Shown in pieces: positions 35,582 to 45,900 of a stretch of DNA of 64,000 nucleotides (positions within the stretch are counted from its first letter, which is position 1; every line of letters begins with the position of its first letter). Made by a program: the position numbers and the translations under genes. The stretch spans positions 124,001 through 188,000 of the forward strand of contig JACKQE010000005.1 of assembly GCA_024233005.1 (NCBI GenBank), given 5' to 3'. The notes beneath the pieces were generated by a model. That model was not told the DNA's origin. It ran no database searches and saw only the letters and a list, made by a program, of their open reading frames with translations. The DNA comes from Akkermansiaceae bacterium. Its GTDB lineage: Bacteria; Verrucomicrobiota; Verrucomicrobiia; Verrucomicrobiales; DEV007.

Positions 35582-38305
35582 TCAAACACCGCCTTTCTTG
35601 GCACGGCTGAACCGGCTCTGGCGCTGGGCGGGATCTTCAGGCCGGCTCGGCGGAGTGGCTTTCGCGGCAGGATCTGTCGGGGACCCGGGAGTTCCCGAGA
35701 GCGGAGGCGGTGATTGGGTTGACGGTGCCGCGCCGGCTTCGTTGGCATCTTCTACCACCGGAGGGGCGGCGGTCAAACGACCCGTCTTCTGCCGAGCCTT
35801 GCTGGGTTTTGCCAGGCGGCGAAGCGAAGCTGCGGACCACTCCGGCATTCTCCACCCGGTGCGGGTGATGAGAGCTTCGAGGAGGATAAGCATCAGCAGC
35901 GCCGTGGCGAGCCAGGGGAGAATGCCGGAGTAATCGCGGTGGACCGGACGCAGCCAGGCTTTCGACAGATCGAGCAATTCTCTACCGCCGCTGGAGGACG
36001 AGATCGCCCTCAGTTCGTTGACCCGTTCCTTGTCAAAAGCCCATTCATGGGAACTGCCGAGCACAAGCGGGCCAAAAGGCAGAGCCACTTTGCCCAGTTG
36101 GACGGCTCCCCGGATCACTTCGCCTTCTTTGACAGGAGTGCGGATCGTGAAATGCCCCGGTTGAAGGCGTTCCCAGGTCAGCTCGGACGTTTCTTCGGCA
36201 TGGAGCCCTTTGGAGAAAAAGGCTCGGGGGGGATTGGCGGCAATGCGCTCGATCCACTCATCGTCGTAGAGCAGTTCCAGCGTGAGTTCGGATCCGTCCA
36301 GCGTCTGCCGGATGCCGATGCCGGGGGGGACGGGGTCTCCCATGAGCCAGCGGTTGGCGGTCTGGACGAAGTCTCCCAGCTTGGGCCAGGCGCGGACCTT
36401 GGTGGAAAAATCGCCGCCCATCGGGAAGGAAACGGCGGCACTGCGCCCGATACCGCGGCGTCCGTAGGCCACCAGCGGCGCTTTGTATTCGTCCGTGCTG
36501 ACCAGGGCCGCGGCATCTCCGGGCCGGACATAACTGAGATTGTAACCATCGACCTGCTTCAGCCAGTCGAGATCCCGGTTGGCGATTTCATGCCAGGTGC
36601 CGGTGCTGAGCGCGCTGACTGCTTCCTCGACAAAGGTCGAGCGGGCCACGGAGACAGTTTCCTGAGCGAAGATGTTGGGTAGGTTTGCCGCATCCTCCGT
36701 GAAAAACATGCGTCCTTTGCCCCGTTTGGCAATGTCTTCAATGAAGGCGGCATCGGAGTCCGCCTTTGTGCCCAGCCCGATCACACTGATGGTGGCGCCA
36801 TTCTTGGTCATGTCATCGATCAGGTTCCGGTAGTCCCCTGGCTCCTCGGAGTCGGCGGCGTCGGTGAAAAGAATGATATGGCGCTGGCCATACTCCGCTT
36901 TCTTGAGGGACTCCCAGGCGGCACGAAGACCGGTGTAGACATAAATGCCGCCACCGGTGCTCTCCACTCCGCGGATCCGTTTCACGAGTTCGGAACGGCT
37001 TTTGCCGACCTGGAGCAGCGGAGCGACCTCATGGGCGGAACTGTCCACGGCATAGACGGTGACCAGATCCTGGTCGCCGAGCAGTTCCACCCCGCGCGCC
37101 GCGCCTTCATCGGCGAGGGCCATTTTGGTGTGTCCGCTGGCCACGGTCATGCCCATGGAGCCGCTTCGGTCCATCACGATGGCCATTGCCACCGCGAGTT
37201 TGCGGTGTTCGGATCTCAGTTCCATGGCCACCGGCATCAGCGGATCCAGCGGGGATTCAAAGTAGCCTCCCGCTCCGAAGCTCTGCTTTCCCCCGATCAT
37301 CATGAGGCCACCGCCCTGGCTGGTCACAAAAAAGTCGAGCGCCTTGAGAAACTCGATCGGCACTTCCCAAGCCGGCACGTTGTTGAAGATGACATTCTTG
37401 GCTCCGGCGAGGTTGCCCACCGTGAGTTGGGAAGCATCGGTGTGCATTTCCACCAGGAATCCCTGGGCCCGCAGAATGGCCGCCACCGGATCATCGGGAT
37501 ACTTGGTCAGCAGCACGACCCGGGGACCCGCCACAATGTCGACCCAGCCTTCGAAGCGGTTGTTGCCGGGGAAGGCATCCTTTTCGGGGGCGATGGAAAC
37601 CTCATAGCGGTGCCCGCCGGGAGAGGCCAGTCGGTCCGTGAAGCGGAAGGTTCCTTTCCCTTCCGCGATCTTCACCAGAGTCTTCCCAAGCTCCTGTCCA
37701 TCCCGCACGATGACGAGCGGGATTTCCGCGTCACTGTTTCCCGCGAGCGCGACATCGATGACGTAAGGCTCGCCCACCTGAGCCCGGGAGGGGAGTTCGA
37801 GCCGGTCGACCCGCCAGTCCACGGATTGAGGGGCCGTGAGGAGGCGAAAGTCGAGCGGGATCTCCAGCGATTTCAGCTTCTCCGCGATGCCGCCGAGCGG
37901 TTCGGTGCTGTAGCCATCGGTGAATGCCAGAATCCGGGTGTGCCGGTCCCGGTCCGCCAGCGCCAGCACATCCTCCAATGCCAAAGCGGTCCGGGTTTCT
38001 CCCCGGCTGGCCGGATACAGGGCCGTCTCGGCATTGTTCTGGGTCACGACCTCGGAGGCGTAGTCCACGAATCGCAATCGGTCCGCGGCCCCCGGTTTGG
38101 CATTCTGCAGCAGCTTCTTCCACTCATCAATGCCCTGGTCCACCATTTCCTGGGCCGAGGCGGAGCGGTCGACCAACACCCAGAGATCCATCTGGTTGCG
38201 GAGGCGCTGAAATCTCGGATCGCACAGGGCGAGGATCGTGGTCAGAACCGCCGCCAACCGGAGCGGCCGCCAGAGCTTGAGGCGACGGAAATACCAGCCC
38301 GCCAA
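35582..38305 (-). CDS. Membrane protein with two von Willebrand A domains
   Basis: About 907 residues, with two VWA domains carrying MIDAS motifs: LWVLVDRSASAQ near 45 and AIVMDRSGSMGMT near 375 (D-x-S-x-S). Between them are a beta-sandwich and a ThuA/GATase-like strand region (GPRVVLLTKYPDDPV, MMIGGKQSFGAGGY). The C-terminal end has a membrane helix (about 780-800) and a Pro/Ser/Ala tail. No ATG is available near the start. The frame continues upstream through KLEAPQFLILIPLLALAGW, a BatA-type N-terminal helix, so the true start is probably the CTG at 38353 or another unusual codon. It follows the BatA-like gene, consistent with a DUF58/VWA operon. Confidence 0.82.
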   Translation of the reverse strand: MAGWYFRRLKLWRPLRLAAVLTTILALCDPRFQRLRNQMDLWVLVDRSASAQEMVDQGIDEWKKLLQNAKPGAADRLRFVDYASEVVTQNNAETALYPASRGETRTALALEDVLALADRDRHTRILAFTDGYSTEPLGGIAEKLKSLEIPLDFRLLTAPQSVDWRVDRLELPSRAQVGEPYVIDVALAGNSDAEIPLVIVRDGQELGKTLVKIAEGKGTFRFTDRLASPGGHRYEVSIAPEKDAFPGNNRFEGWVDIVAGPRVVLLTKYPDDPVAAILRAQGFLVEMHTDASQLTVGNLAGAKNVIFNNVPAWEVPIEFLKALDFFVTSQGGGLMMIGGKQSFGAGGYFESPLDPLMPVAMELRSEHRKLAVAMAIVMDRSGSMGMTVASGHTKMALADEGAARGVELLGDQDLVTVYAVDSSAHEVAPLLQVGKSRSELVKRIRGVESTGGGIYVYTGLRAAWESLKKAEYGQRHIILFTDAADSEEPGDYRNLIDDMTKNGATISVIGLGTKADSDAAFIEDIAKRGKGRMFFTEDAANLPNIFAQETVSVARSTFVEEAVSALSTGTWHEIANRDLDWLKQVDGYNLSYVRPGDAAALVSTDEYKAPLVAYGRRGIGRSAAVSFPMGGDFSTKVRAWPKLGDFVQTANRWLMGDPVPPGIGIRQTLDGSELTLELLYDDEWIERIAANPPRAFFSKGLHAEETSELTWERLQPGHFTIRTPVKEGEVIRGAVQLGKVALPFGPLVLGSSHEWAFDKERVNELRAISSSSGGRELLDLSKAWLRPVHRDYSGILPWLATALLMLILLEALITRTGWRMPEWSAASLRRLAKPSKARQKTGRLTAAPPVVEDANEAGAAPSTQSPPPLSGTPGSPTDPAAKATPPSRPEDPAQRQSRFSRAKKGGV

Positions 38306-38406
38306 AGCCAGCAGAGGGATCAGGATGAGGAACTGGGGGGCTTCGAGTTTCAGGGGTGTTTCGTTGGCTGGAGGTGGGCAAGGGTGGCTGGCCGGAGGGA
38401 AGACGC

Positions 38407-40281
38407 TCAGGTCGTGACAGGTTGGACGTCACCAGGGTTGGGGCGGGGGCGTTCAACAAACCACCACGCCAGCAGGAGAGCAGCGAGGGTCATTAGAAGC
38501 CAAAGCTGCCAGCGGGAATCCTCCACCGCGGTTTGGGCCTGGGTTTTCGCGGCCGCCGGGTTCACCGTGCTGATGCTGGCGGCTCCTCCGAGGTCCGATT
38601 CCCGGCTGTCGGCAAAATGGGCGGCGGCGGTGAGCAGGGTGGTCTCCCCCTGGCGCACCGTGAAATAGCCGGGAGCATCGGGGGCTCGCAGCAGCGGAAC
38701 CTGGAGCAGGGGGATCTCCTCCCGCGTTGTTGTGGTGGCTTCGCCCGGGATGGCGGACACGCTTTCAACGCGGAGCGGTGGAGCGCCCGCGCTGGTCTGG
38801 CAGGCCAGTGGGACCGCTTGCAGGGTTTCGAAATTGAGAGTTTCCGGGGCGATTTTTTCACGACGCAGGGACTCGGCGAACCGATGCGCGAGCACCACGA
38901 ATCCCGGCTGACGCTCCGCATTCGAGCGGGTGAAGTCGAAATTGAAGATCAACTGGTGCCGTCCTTCCGAGGTCCTGAGGAAGACCAGAGCCCGCGAACC
39001 CTGCCATAGGAGAACGGTGTCACTCGCGATCCTGGGGATTTCCGGGGAGTCGCGACCGATGAATCCCTGCCAGTTCAGACCTTCGACAAGGGGATGGTTT
39101 TCCGCCGCCACCGCTCCTGTGAGAAAAGCCCCGGGGGCGGAAACGCCCTGGTGCAGATAGACGAGGGCTGTCGCCGCAGGTTCCCGCGGATCCAAGGGGT
39201 CGTAGGAAACCAGCGAAAGATCGGCGTTCTGGCCGGGCTCCGGAACGCCGGTGTGATCGAGGGTGGCCGAGACTTCCCGGAGCAAGGGAGCGAGATCCTC
39301 GGGAGCGGTCACCGTCACCGTCAGCTTTTTGGGGCTTGGGAGCACCAAGGGCAGGACGTCGTCCAACGAAAAAGTATCGGGGGTGAGGTGCAGAGCGGCA
39401 TGGTCCGCACCTTCTGGAAAGGTCCCCCGGAGCGTGCGCATTTCGCCCGGAGCCAGCGTGATTTCGGCGGCCTGGGTCCGGCTCTGTCCGGTGCTGAGGA
39501 ACCATTGGCGGGTCTGGGGGATGTCCGCGTGGTTGCGGATCAGGGCCAACCAGACCTGCTTGCCGGGTTCCGCCGGTGCCGTCGCTGCGCCTGGCTCTCC
39601 GGCGCGGATGAGGGTTGATTCATCGACAAACCGCACCCCGGCAAAACCAACGTTCGCTGTTTTCTCCCCCACGGCAATGAGGGCGGCATTGTAGGGAAGC
39701 ACTTCCTGGATGTGATCGGTGACGAGAATGACCGAACCCTCCTCTCCCGCGAGGGATCGGGCCACCCTCAGGGCGGGCGTGAAATCATGGCCGGCGCCGT
39801 AAGGGCGCCACTGCTCAAGAGCCTCCAGCAGCGGGGGGATCTCGGTACCGTTGAAGACCGGCTCCCCGAAACGGCGAGAATCCAGGACGACATACTCCTC
39901 GCGGCGGAACAGTTTGCCCAGACGGCTGAGTTCGCGGTTGAGGGATTCCCGGAGAGCAGGGCGGAAGGCGCTCATGGAGGCCGAACCATCGAGCACCACG
40001 ACCACCCGGTGCACCGCTTCCGGGCGTTCCCATTGCGGCTGGGCGAGGATCCAGGTCAGGAGCAGCACCATGAGGAGTTGCAGCCATAGGGGCACTGAGG
40101 ATCTCAGATGCTCAAAGCGGCGTCCGCTGACGCTTTCCCGTCGCAGTTGTTGCAGGAGAAACAGCGTGCTCACGGTGACGACACGGGATTGCCGCTGCAG
40201 AAAGTGAATCAACAGGATGGCCGGTATGCCCAGCAATGCCCAGAATCCGAGGGGATTGGCGAAGGAGAATCCTGAGAACAT
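38407..40281 (-). CDS. BatA/aerotolerance-type membrane protein with VWA domain
   Basis: A 624-residue protein. The N-terminal BatA segment (FANPLGFWALLGIPAILLIHFLQRQ) and a second helix (LWLQLLMVLLLTWILAQP, about 68-85) flank a cytoplasmic loop. A VWA domain follows, with VVVVLDGSASMSAF (MIDAS D-x-S-x-S near 97). The rest is beta-rich and ends with a membrane helix (LMTLAALLLAWWFV, about 595-610) and a short cytoplasmic tail. Such proteins pair with MoxR AAA+ ATPases and DUF58 proteins as chaperone or complex-assembly systems. The stop is 100 bp before the next VWA gene start region. Confidence 0.85.
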   Translation of the reverse strand: MFSGFSFANPLGFWALLGIPAILLIHFLQRQSRVVTVSTLFLLQQLRRESVSGRRFEHLRSSVPLWLQLLMVLLLTWILAQPQWERPEAVHRVVVVLDGSASMSAFRPALRESLNRELSRLGKLFRREEYVVLDSRRFGEPVFNGTEIPPLLEALEQWRPYGAGHDFTPALRVARSLAGEEGSVILVTDHIQEVLPYNAALIAVGEKTANVGFAGVRFVDESTLIRAGEPGAATAPAEPGKQVWLALIRNHADIPQTRQWFLSTGQSRTQAAEITLAPGEMRTLRGTFPEGADHAALHLTPDTFSLDDVLPLVLPSPKKLTVTVTAPEDLAPLLREVSATLDHTGVPEPGQNADLSLVSYDPLDPREPAATALVYLHQGVSAPGAFLTGAVAAENHPLVEGLNWQGFIGRDSPEIPRIASDTVLLWQGSRALVFLRTSEGRHQLIFNFDFTRSNAERQPGFVVLAHRFAESLRREKIAPETLNFETLQAVPLACQTSAGAPPLRVESVSAIPGEATTTTREEIPLLQVPLLRAPDAPGYFTVRQGETTLLTAAAHFADSRESDLGGAASISTVNPAAAKTQAQTAVEDSRWQLWLLMTLAALLLAWWFVERPRPNPGDVQPVTT

Positions 40282-40320
40282 GTCAGCGGGGGGCCGGGAG
40301 TTGGTTCAAAGGTCCGGGGT

Positions 40321-41211
40321 TCACTGGAGTTCCAACGCCCCTTGGGAGAGGGCTTCCAATTGGAGGGCTTGCTCGAACGGACGGTCCACGGGAATGCGGG
40401 CGAGGGGGACGTCGTACTTGCGGGCGAGGGCTCTCCAGGCTCCGAAATGCTTTTGATAAGCGGCAAGGTAGGCCTGAAGGAGTCGGGAATCGATGCGTTG
40501 GGCTTGCTTTTCCCGGGACTCGGCCTCGATGAACTCATAATTGCCTTCCCACTCCGGCTGGCATTCCTCCGGCGCAAACGGGGCGAGGATGAGCCCCCGT
40601 CCGCGTCCTCTGACGAGGGCGCGGAGCAACGTTTCCGGAGGCGCCGGATAGAGCAGATCACTGATGAGAATGCGCAAGCTCTGAGGCCGAAAGGGGAGGC
40701 TGAAAAGATCGGGCATGGCGGCGGGGCCGGTTGCGGGAAGGGCCGCCGCCCGGGTGACCCAGGCATGGGAATGGATCGAGTCGTCCGAAAATCGCTCATG
40801 GGCACCGGCTTTGACCACGGTAGCGGTCACGGACGCACCGCCCGATTGGGCGCTCGACCACACGAAGTAGAACAGGTCCAGCGCGCGCCGCAACTTGGAG
40901 GACAGAAACGTCATGGAGTCCGAGATGTCCAGAATCAGATCAACCACCGGGCGCACCTCTTCGCGGTAGAGTTTCATGGTGTAGTGCCCGGTGCGTGCAT
41001 AGGCCTGCCAGTTGATGTGGCGAGGATCGTCCCCCGGCACATAGCCGCGGTGGTCCTGAAAGTCCATCGAGCTTCCCACCCCTCCGCCCTGGAAGTCGCC
41101 ACTCAGACCGCGCCAGACTTTTTGGCGCAAGGGCAAGCGAAACAGGGCGGCATGGCGCTGCGCGGAGGCCGCCAGGGTCGCGAGTTCAGTTTTGTCCGGA
41201 GGAAAGGTCAC
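40321..41211 (-). CDS. DUF58-domain protein
   Basis: A 296-residue protein with the DUF58 signature SSMDFQDHRGYVPGDDPRHINW near 47-68 and a VWA-like core (LILDISDSMTF near 92). The DISDSM segment keeps the D-x-S-x-S-like acidic/Ser residues. DUF58 genes are conserved between moxR and VWA genes. The stop lies 39 bp before the BatA-like gene and the start 21 bp after the permease-like gene, so the four genes look like one transcription unit. No moxR gene is seen in the window. Confidence 0.9.
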   Translation of the reverse strand: MTFPPDKTELATLAASAQRHAALFRLPLRQKVWRGLSGDFQGGGVGSSMDFQDHRGYVPGDDPRHINWQAYARTGHYTMKLYREEVRPVVDLILDISDSMTFLSSKLRRALDLFYFVWSSAQSGGASVTATVVKAGAHERFSDDSIHSHAWVTRAAALPATGPAAMPDLFSLPFRPQSLRILISDLLYPAPPETLLRALVRGRGRGLILAPFAPEECQPEWEGNYEFIEAESREKQAQRIDSRLLQAYLAAYQKHFGAWRALARKYDVPLARIPVDRPFEQALQLEALSQGALELQ

Positions 41212-41232
41212 GAGCCGGGGATGAGGGGAGGA

Positions 41233-42753
41233 TCAGAGATTGACATCGCCGATGTGAGGGGCCATGAGGTCACTTTGAGGATCCCCGGTTTCCGCTCCCC
41301 GCACGGCCCGGTTCATGGCGCGGTATAAAGGAACTGCTCGCAGTGCAGGTACCAGAACCGCCAGGCCGACTTGGGCCATGACGACTGGCAGAAGGGGGGT
41401 GGCGCGGGTGGCATCCTCGACAAATCCCACAAGAATCACGGAGGGCAGGGGAAGAAAGAGGAGTGCTTTCTCCGTCTGGCCCAGAGTGGAGGCAAAAATG
41501 AAGGCGATCAGGGTCAGAGCAAAGAGCGCAATCTGGATCAGCACATAGGTGCCAAAATGCCCCGTCAAGCTGGATCGCTGATGAAAGAAGAGGTGAATGA
41601 TCAGGCTCGGCAGGGTGATCGTTCCGAGGAAGGCGAAGCAAAACGTCCAAGTCTGCTCAGTCATCATGACGGAGGCAAAATGGGTAATTTTGAAGAGCAC
41701 CACCAAACCGGCCAGCAGTGGGACAAAGAAGATGCCGGTATGCCAACCGGGGGCAAGAAGGAAGGCCGCCGGGCGCAGCATCCCATGGAAAGGTCTCATG
41801 ATCTCGGAGGTGATCACAGGAGCCTCGGTCAGGCAGTCCAGACTGGCATACACCATTCCCAGAAAGGCATAAAAAAGGCAGGCTCCGGCGGGGACTCCGG
41901 TGAGGGGCATGAGCAGCATCAGCCCGATGTAGGCCAAGGTCATGAGGCGCTTGCGGGTGGCGAAGTTCACCGCTTCCGCGGCGAGGCGAGAAGCCCCGAA
42001 ATCGAGGAAGAAGTAAATCGAGAAAGCGCCCGAAGCCAGCAGGAGGCGCCAGTCGGCGAGGTCATCCGGGGAAAATGAGATTCCGGTGGAAGTCGTGGTG
42101 CTCCCCGGTGCGGCAAAGGCACTCGACATCCGCGAGACGGCCACCACCATCATCACCATATAAATGGCGAAAGGAAGCCCCACCATGATGCCTAGCCGTA
42201 ACAGCACGGAACGGAAGGTTGACATGCCGACTACGAAAGCGGTGGTCACGGCGGATTGAAACACCAGAATACCGAACAATTTCAGTTCGTCGATGACCTC
42301 AACCCCGCCAAGGTAGTAGCGGATGAGGATGTAGGGCAGGAGACCGATGGCGAAGAGCAGCATCTGGCAGGTCAGCGCCGCCCACTTTCCAAAGGTCAAT
42401 CCCCAGGATCCCATCCGGGTCATCCGGATCAGTTCCATGGTGTCCCCTTTGATCTCACTCGAGAGCGAATTGAATCCCCGCAACGGCAGGGCCACTCCCA
42501 GCGTGGCGTAGGCAAAAAACCAAAAGATGCCGGTGACCGTTTGAGAGGTGCCGGAAGGATTGGTCGCGCCGACAAAGACCGTAAAAAGCATCACCGCCTG
42601 CAGAAGGATAAAGGTGATGCTGAAAAAGTAAGTCCGCATTCCCTGCCGTAACTCCTTCACCAGAACCGGACTGAGGAGGTCCGGGAAATCCCGCAATCTG
42701 GCAGCGGGATGCGGGGGGAGTTGAGGTGGGAGGCTGGCGGTGAGTTCGCTCAT
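41233..42753 (-). CDS. Polytopic membrane protein, ABC-2 permease-like
   Basis: A 506-residue protein from the ATG at 42753 (MSELTASL). After a Pro-rich cytosolic start, the segment LLSPVLVKELRQGMRTYFF leads into about twelve hydrophobic helices. The K-E-L-R-Q-G-x-R phrase before the first helix is common in ABC-2-type permeases of gliding or export systems. No ATPase gene is adjacent in the window. Its position at the head of the DUF58/VWA operon suggests a linked envelope function; the substrate is unknown. Confidence 0.7.
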   Translation of the reverse strand: MSELTASLPPQLPPHPAARLRDFPDLLSPVLVKELRQGMRTYFFSITFILLQAVMLFTVFVGATNPSGTSQTVTGIFWFFAYATLGVALPLRGFNSLSSEIKGDTMELIRMTRMGSWGLTFGKWAALTCQMLLFAIGLLPYILIRYYLGGVEVIDELKLFGILVFQSAVTTAFVVGMSTFRSVLLRLGIMVGLPFAIYMVMMVVAVSRMSSAFAAPGSTTTSTGISFSPDDLADWRLLLASGAFSIYFFLDFGASRLAAEAVNFATRKRLMTLAYIGLMLLMPLTGVPAGACLFYAFLGMVYASLDCLTEAPVITSEIMRPFHGMLRPAAFLLAPGWHTGIFFVPLLAGLVVLFKITHFASVMMTEQTWTFCFAFLGTITLPSLIIHLFFHQRSSLTGHFGTYVLIQIALFALTLIAFIFASTLGQTEKALLFLPLPSVILVGFVEDATRATPLLPVVMAQVGLAVLVPALRAVPLYRAMNRAVRGAETGDPQSDLMAPHIGDVNL

Positions 42754-42972
42754 GCTCGGGTAGCATGAGCGATGGCGTGGGCGCCTGTCAACAGGGACAA
42801 TGAGAAACCTTTTTGCGGAATTTGCCCGATTTCCGGGGCCGTTCGCCAGAAGGGACCCTGACCACGACGTCCCCAAAGGCGATGTTTCGCCGGAGCCATC
42901 ACCGGATAGTTTGAAAATGGTTTGATTTCCGGTCCAGATAGGACGACAAAATAAACCAAGGGGTGGTATATT
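42754..42972. promoter_or_regulatory. Divergent promoter region between permease-like gene and sensor kinase
   Basis: This 219-bp region separates divergent genes and must carry both promoters. The part beside the kinase start (42900-42972) is more A+T-rich. No clear consensus boxes or inverted repeats were found by eye. Confidence 0.3.
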
Positions 42973-45900
42973 GTGGAGGATGAATCAAAGAGTGTGGTCT
43001 CGTCACTGGGCGCCTCATTGAAAAAGGGGCGCCTGTTGCTATGGCAGGTAGGATGTTTTTTGGGGGTCTTCTTGGGTGGATTCATCTGTGCCACGCTGGG
43101 TGGATTCCTTTCTTTTTGGACCCCGCTCTGGTTTCCAAGTGGACTGGCCTTGGTGGCACTGCTCTGTTTAGGAGGCCGGGTCTGGCCGGCGGTGACATTG
43201 GGGAGTTTTTGCGGATACGCCTATCTCCTGCGACATCAAGGTGGGTCGGGCGAGGTGATTCCCGCTGCGCTTTTTGGGGCCGCCGGCATCGTCTCAGGGG
43301 GCTGGGTGAGTGCCGGCTTGATCCGCAGATGGGTGGGATGGCCGGATCCGCTCGACAAGTTGCGCAAGTTGTCGCTCTTCATGGTCGGAGGCGTGCTGGT
43401 GGGCCCGGTGGTGGCGGCCACCGTTACCGTGCTGGGCTGGTCGGTTCTGGGGAAAGTTCACGCCGAAATGCGGATCTTCGTCTGGATCGCCCATTTCCTC
43501 GCCCAAGCCGCCGGAGTGTCGATGCTCGCCCCCCTGCTCCTGATTTGTTCCGGGCAAGTGCCTGAAGTTTGGAAGAAGCGGCGGTGGTTGGTGGCCCGGG
43601 CCATGGCTATTTCCCTGGTTGCCGGAGGCTCCCTCCTGGCTTACGTCAGCCAACTGGAGGTGCGCCAAATGCAGGGCAACCTCGACGAGGCGGCCCTGCG
43701 CTTGTTTGCGGCCATTGAGCAACAAGTGGCCGCCCAGGAAGAAGGTCTGGAATCCGTGCGCGGTCTTTTTGAGAGCAGTGCCGCGGTGACCAGGAATGAA
43801 TTCAAATCGTTCACTAAAAGAACCCTGAATCGACTGAAAGGATTTGTCTTCCTCGCCTGGTCACCGGAGACGAGCGAGGGAGGTTTGCCGGATTTGATCC
43901 ATGAGGCCAAGAAGGAGGCCCTGCAACTGTCGACCGGGGATCCTGTGCGCGGCCTTCTGGAAAATTTCCAGTCCCACCCATTGCCGGTTACCACAGAAGG
44001 CCACGATGGCCCGGAGAAGGGCTCCCACGCCGACGATCTTCCTTTCCGATACCCGTTATTCTTTATCGAACCTCTGATACCCAATGCCGAATGGATTGGT
44101 TCCGACCTTGCTGACAACCCTCTCTTGTTGAAAGCAATCCAGGCCAACCGGCAGACCGGAACCTTGTGGATATCGCCCCCCTTGCGTGATCAAAAATCCG
44201 GGGAGATCCGGTTGTTGATGGGCCTTCCTGTGCAGAGTCTCCCAGGAGTCACCGACCGCCTCCCTTTGCGGTGCCCTCCCGGATTGGTCATCGGGGCGAT
44301 CGACGCGAAGCAACTCTTTGGGGCTCTGAGCAACTTGCTCGACTCGAGTCCGATTCTCTCCTTGCAGGTCAGAGACCTGGATGACCGATCGTCCACCGAC
44401 CCCATTTACCAGAGCCGGCCGGTGGCGAGGAGCTCTCCCCCTCCCGGAATGCTGCGGCAAATGAATGAAATGATTGAAATCGGCGGTCGGCGGTGGGCAT
44501 TCGAGTTCTCCCCCGACGTTGAGCATCTCCTGGATCGTCTGCCATGGCGCGTTGCGGGAGTGCAGGTTGCCGTTCTCATGGTGACATCGCTTTTTGGGGC
44601 CCTTTTGTTATTGGGCACCGGATTCACCTTCCGGGTCGAGGAGGAGGTCGTGGCGCGGACCGAAGAACTGAGGATGAGTCAGAACCGGTTTCGCCAAATG
44701 GCCGAGTATATCCGCGAGGTGTTTTGGATCAGGAGCGCGGATGGGCAAAATTTCGAATACGTCAGCCCCGCTTCTGAAGAGATCTGGGGGCAACGCCCGG
44801 AGGTTTTGTGCGAAAATCCGGGGCACCTGATCGATTCAGTCGTGCCAGAGGATCGCCCACGTTTTTTGGGGGCCTTGCATCCGCCGCCCGCCAAACGCGA
44901 GATCGATGAGGAATACCGAATACTGGATGAAAAAAACAGGGTTCGCTGGATCCGGGATCGGGCCTTTCCCGTGCAGGACGAAACCGGCAACGTGATCCGT
45001 TGGACCGGCGTGGCGGACGATGTGACGGACCAGAAGGCTCTCCATTCCACCCTGTTGGAAGCCCGGGCTGCAGCCGAGGAGGCCGGCCGGGCGCTCGGAC
45101 AATTTTTCGACATGTCCTTGGACATGATCTGCATCGCGGGAACGGACGGATTCTTCAAAAAAGTGAATCCTGCGTTTTCGCGGACACTTGGCTACGAAGA
45201 GGATCTTCTCTTGGGCAAACCTTTTTTCGAATGGATTCATCCTGATGATCTGGACAAGACGTACCAGGCCGTGGCCAATTTGAAAGGGGCCATTGTGGTG
45301 GTGAGTTTCGAGAACCGGTATCGGCATCGCAACGGTCATTATTTGTGGCTGGAGTGGAACGCGACCGCTGACCAGGAAGGTGAACAAATTTTTGCGGTGG
45401 CCCGCGATGTCACCCAACGCAAGGCCTTGGAGGAAGATCTGCGGCGTTCCAACGCCGAATTGGAGCAGTTTGCCTACATCGCGTCACACGATCTGAGGGA
45501 GCCTCTCCGCATGGTCACCAGTTTTGTGCAACTACTTAAAAAGCGCTACGAAGGCAAATTGGGAGCAGATGCGGATGAATACATTGGCCATGCCGTAGAC
45601 GGCGTGGAGAGAATGCGGCGAATGATCGAGGGGTTGTTGAAGCTTTCCCGGATCGAGCGCCGGGGCAACCAAATGGAAAAAGTCAACCTAATGGTGCCGG
45701 TTGGCCAGGCCTTGCAGAATCTCTCCCTGACGATCAAAGACAAAAGCGCGGTGATCGAGGTTCCGAAGGAATTCCCCGATGTCTACGCGGATGCGGATCA
45801 ACTGACCCTGTTGTTTCAGAATCTCTTTGAGAATGCCCTCAAGTTTGTCAAAAACAGGCAGCCGGAGGTGAGGGTCACCATCAAGCCCTTGGGTAACTTT

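Noticed and set aside
36878..38668. Open frame of 596 codons on the plus strand
   Set aside because: It is antisense to the VWA genes, whose MIDAS motifs and membrane helices are clear.
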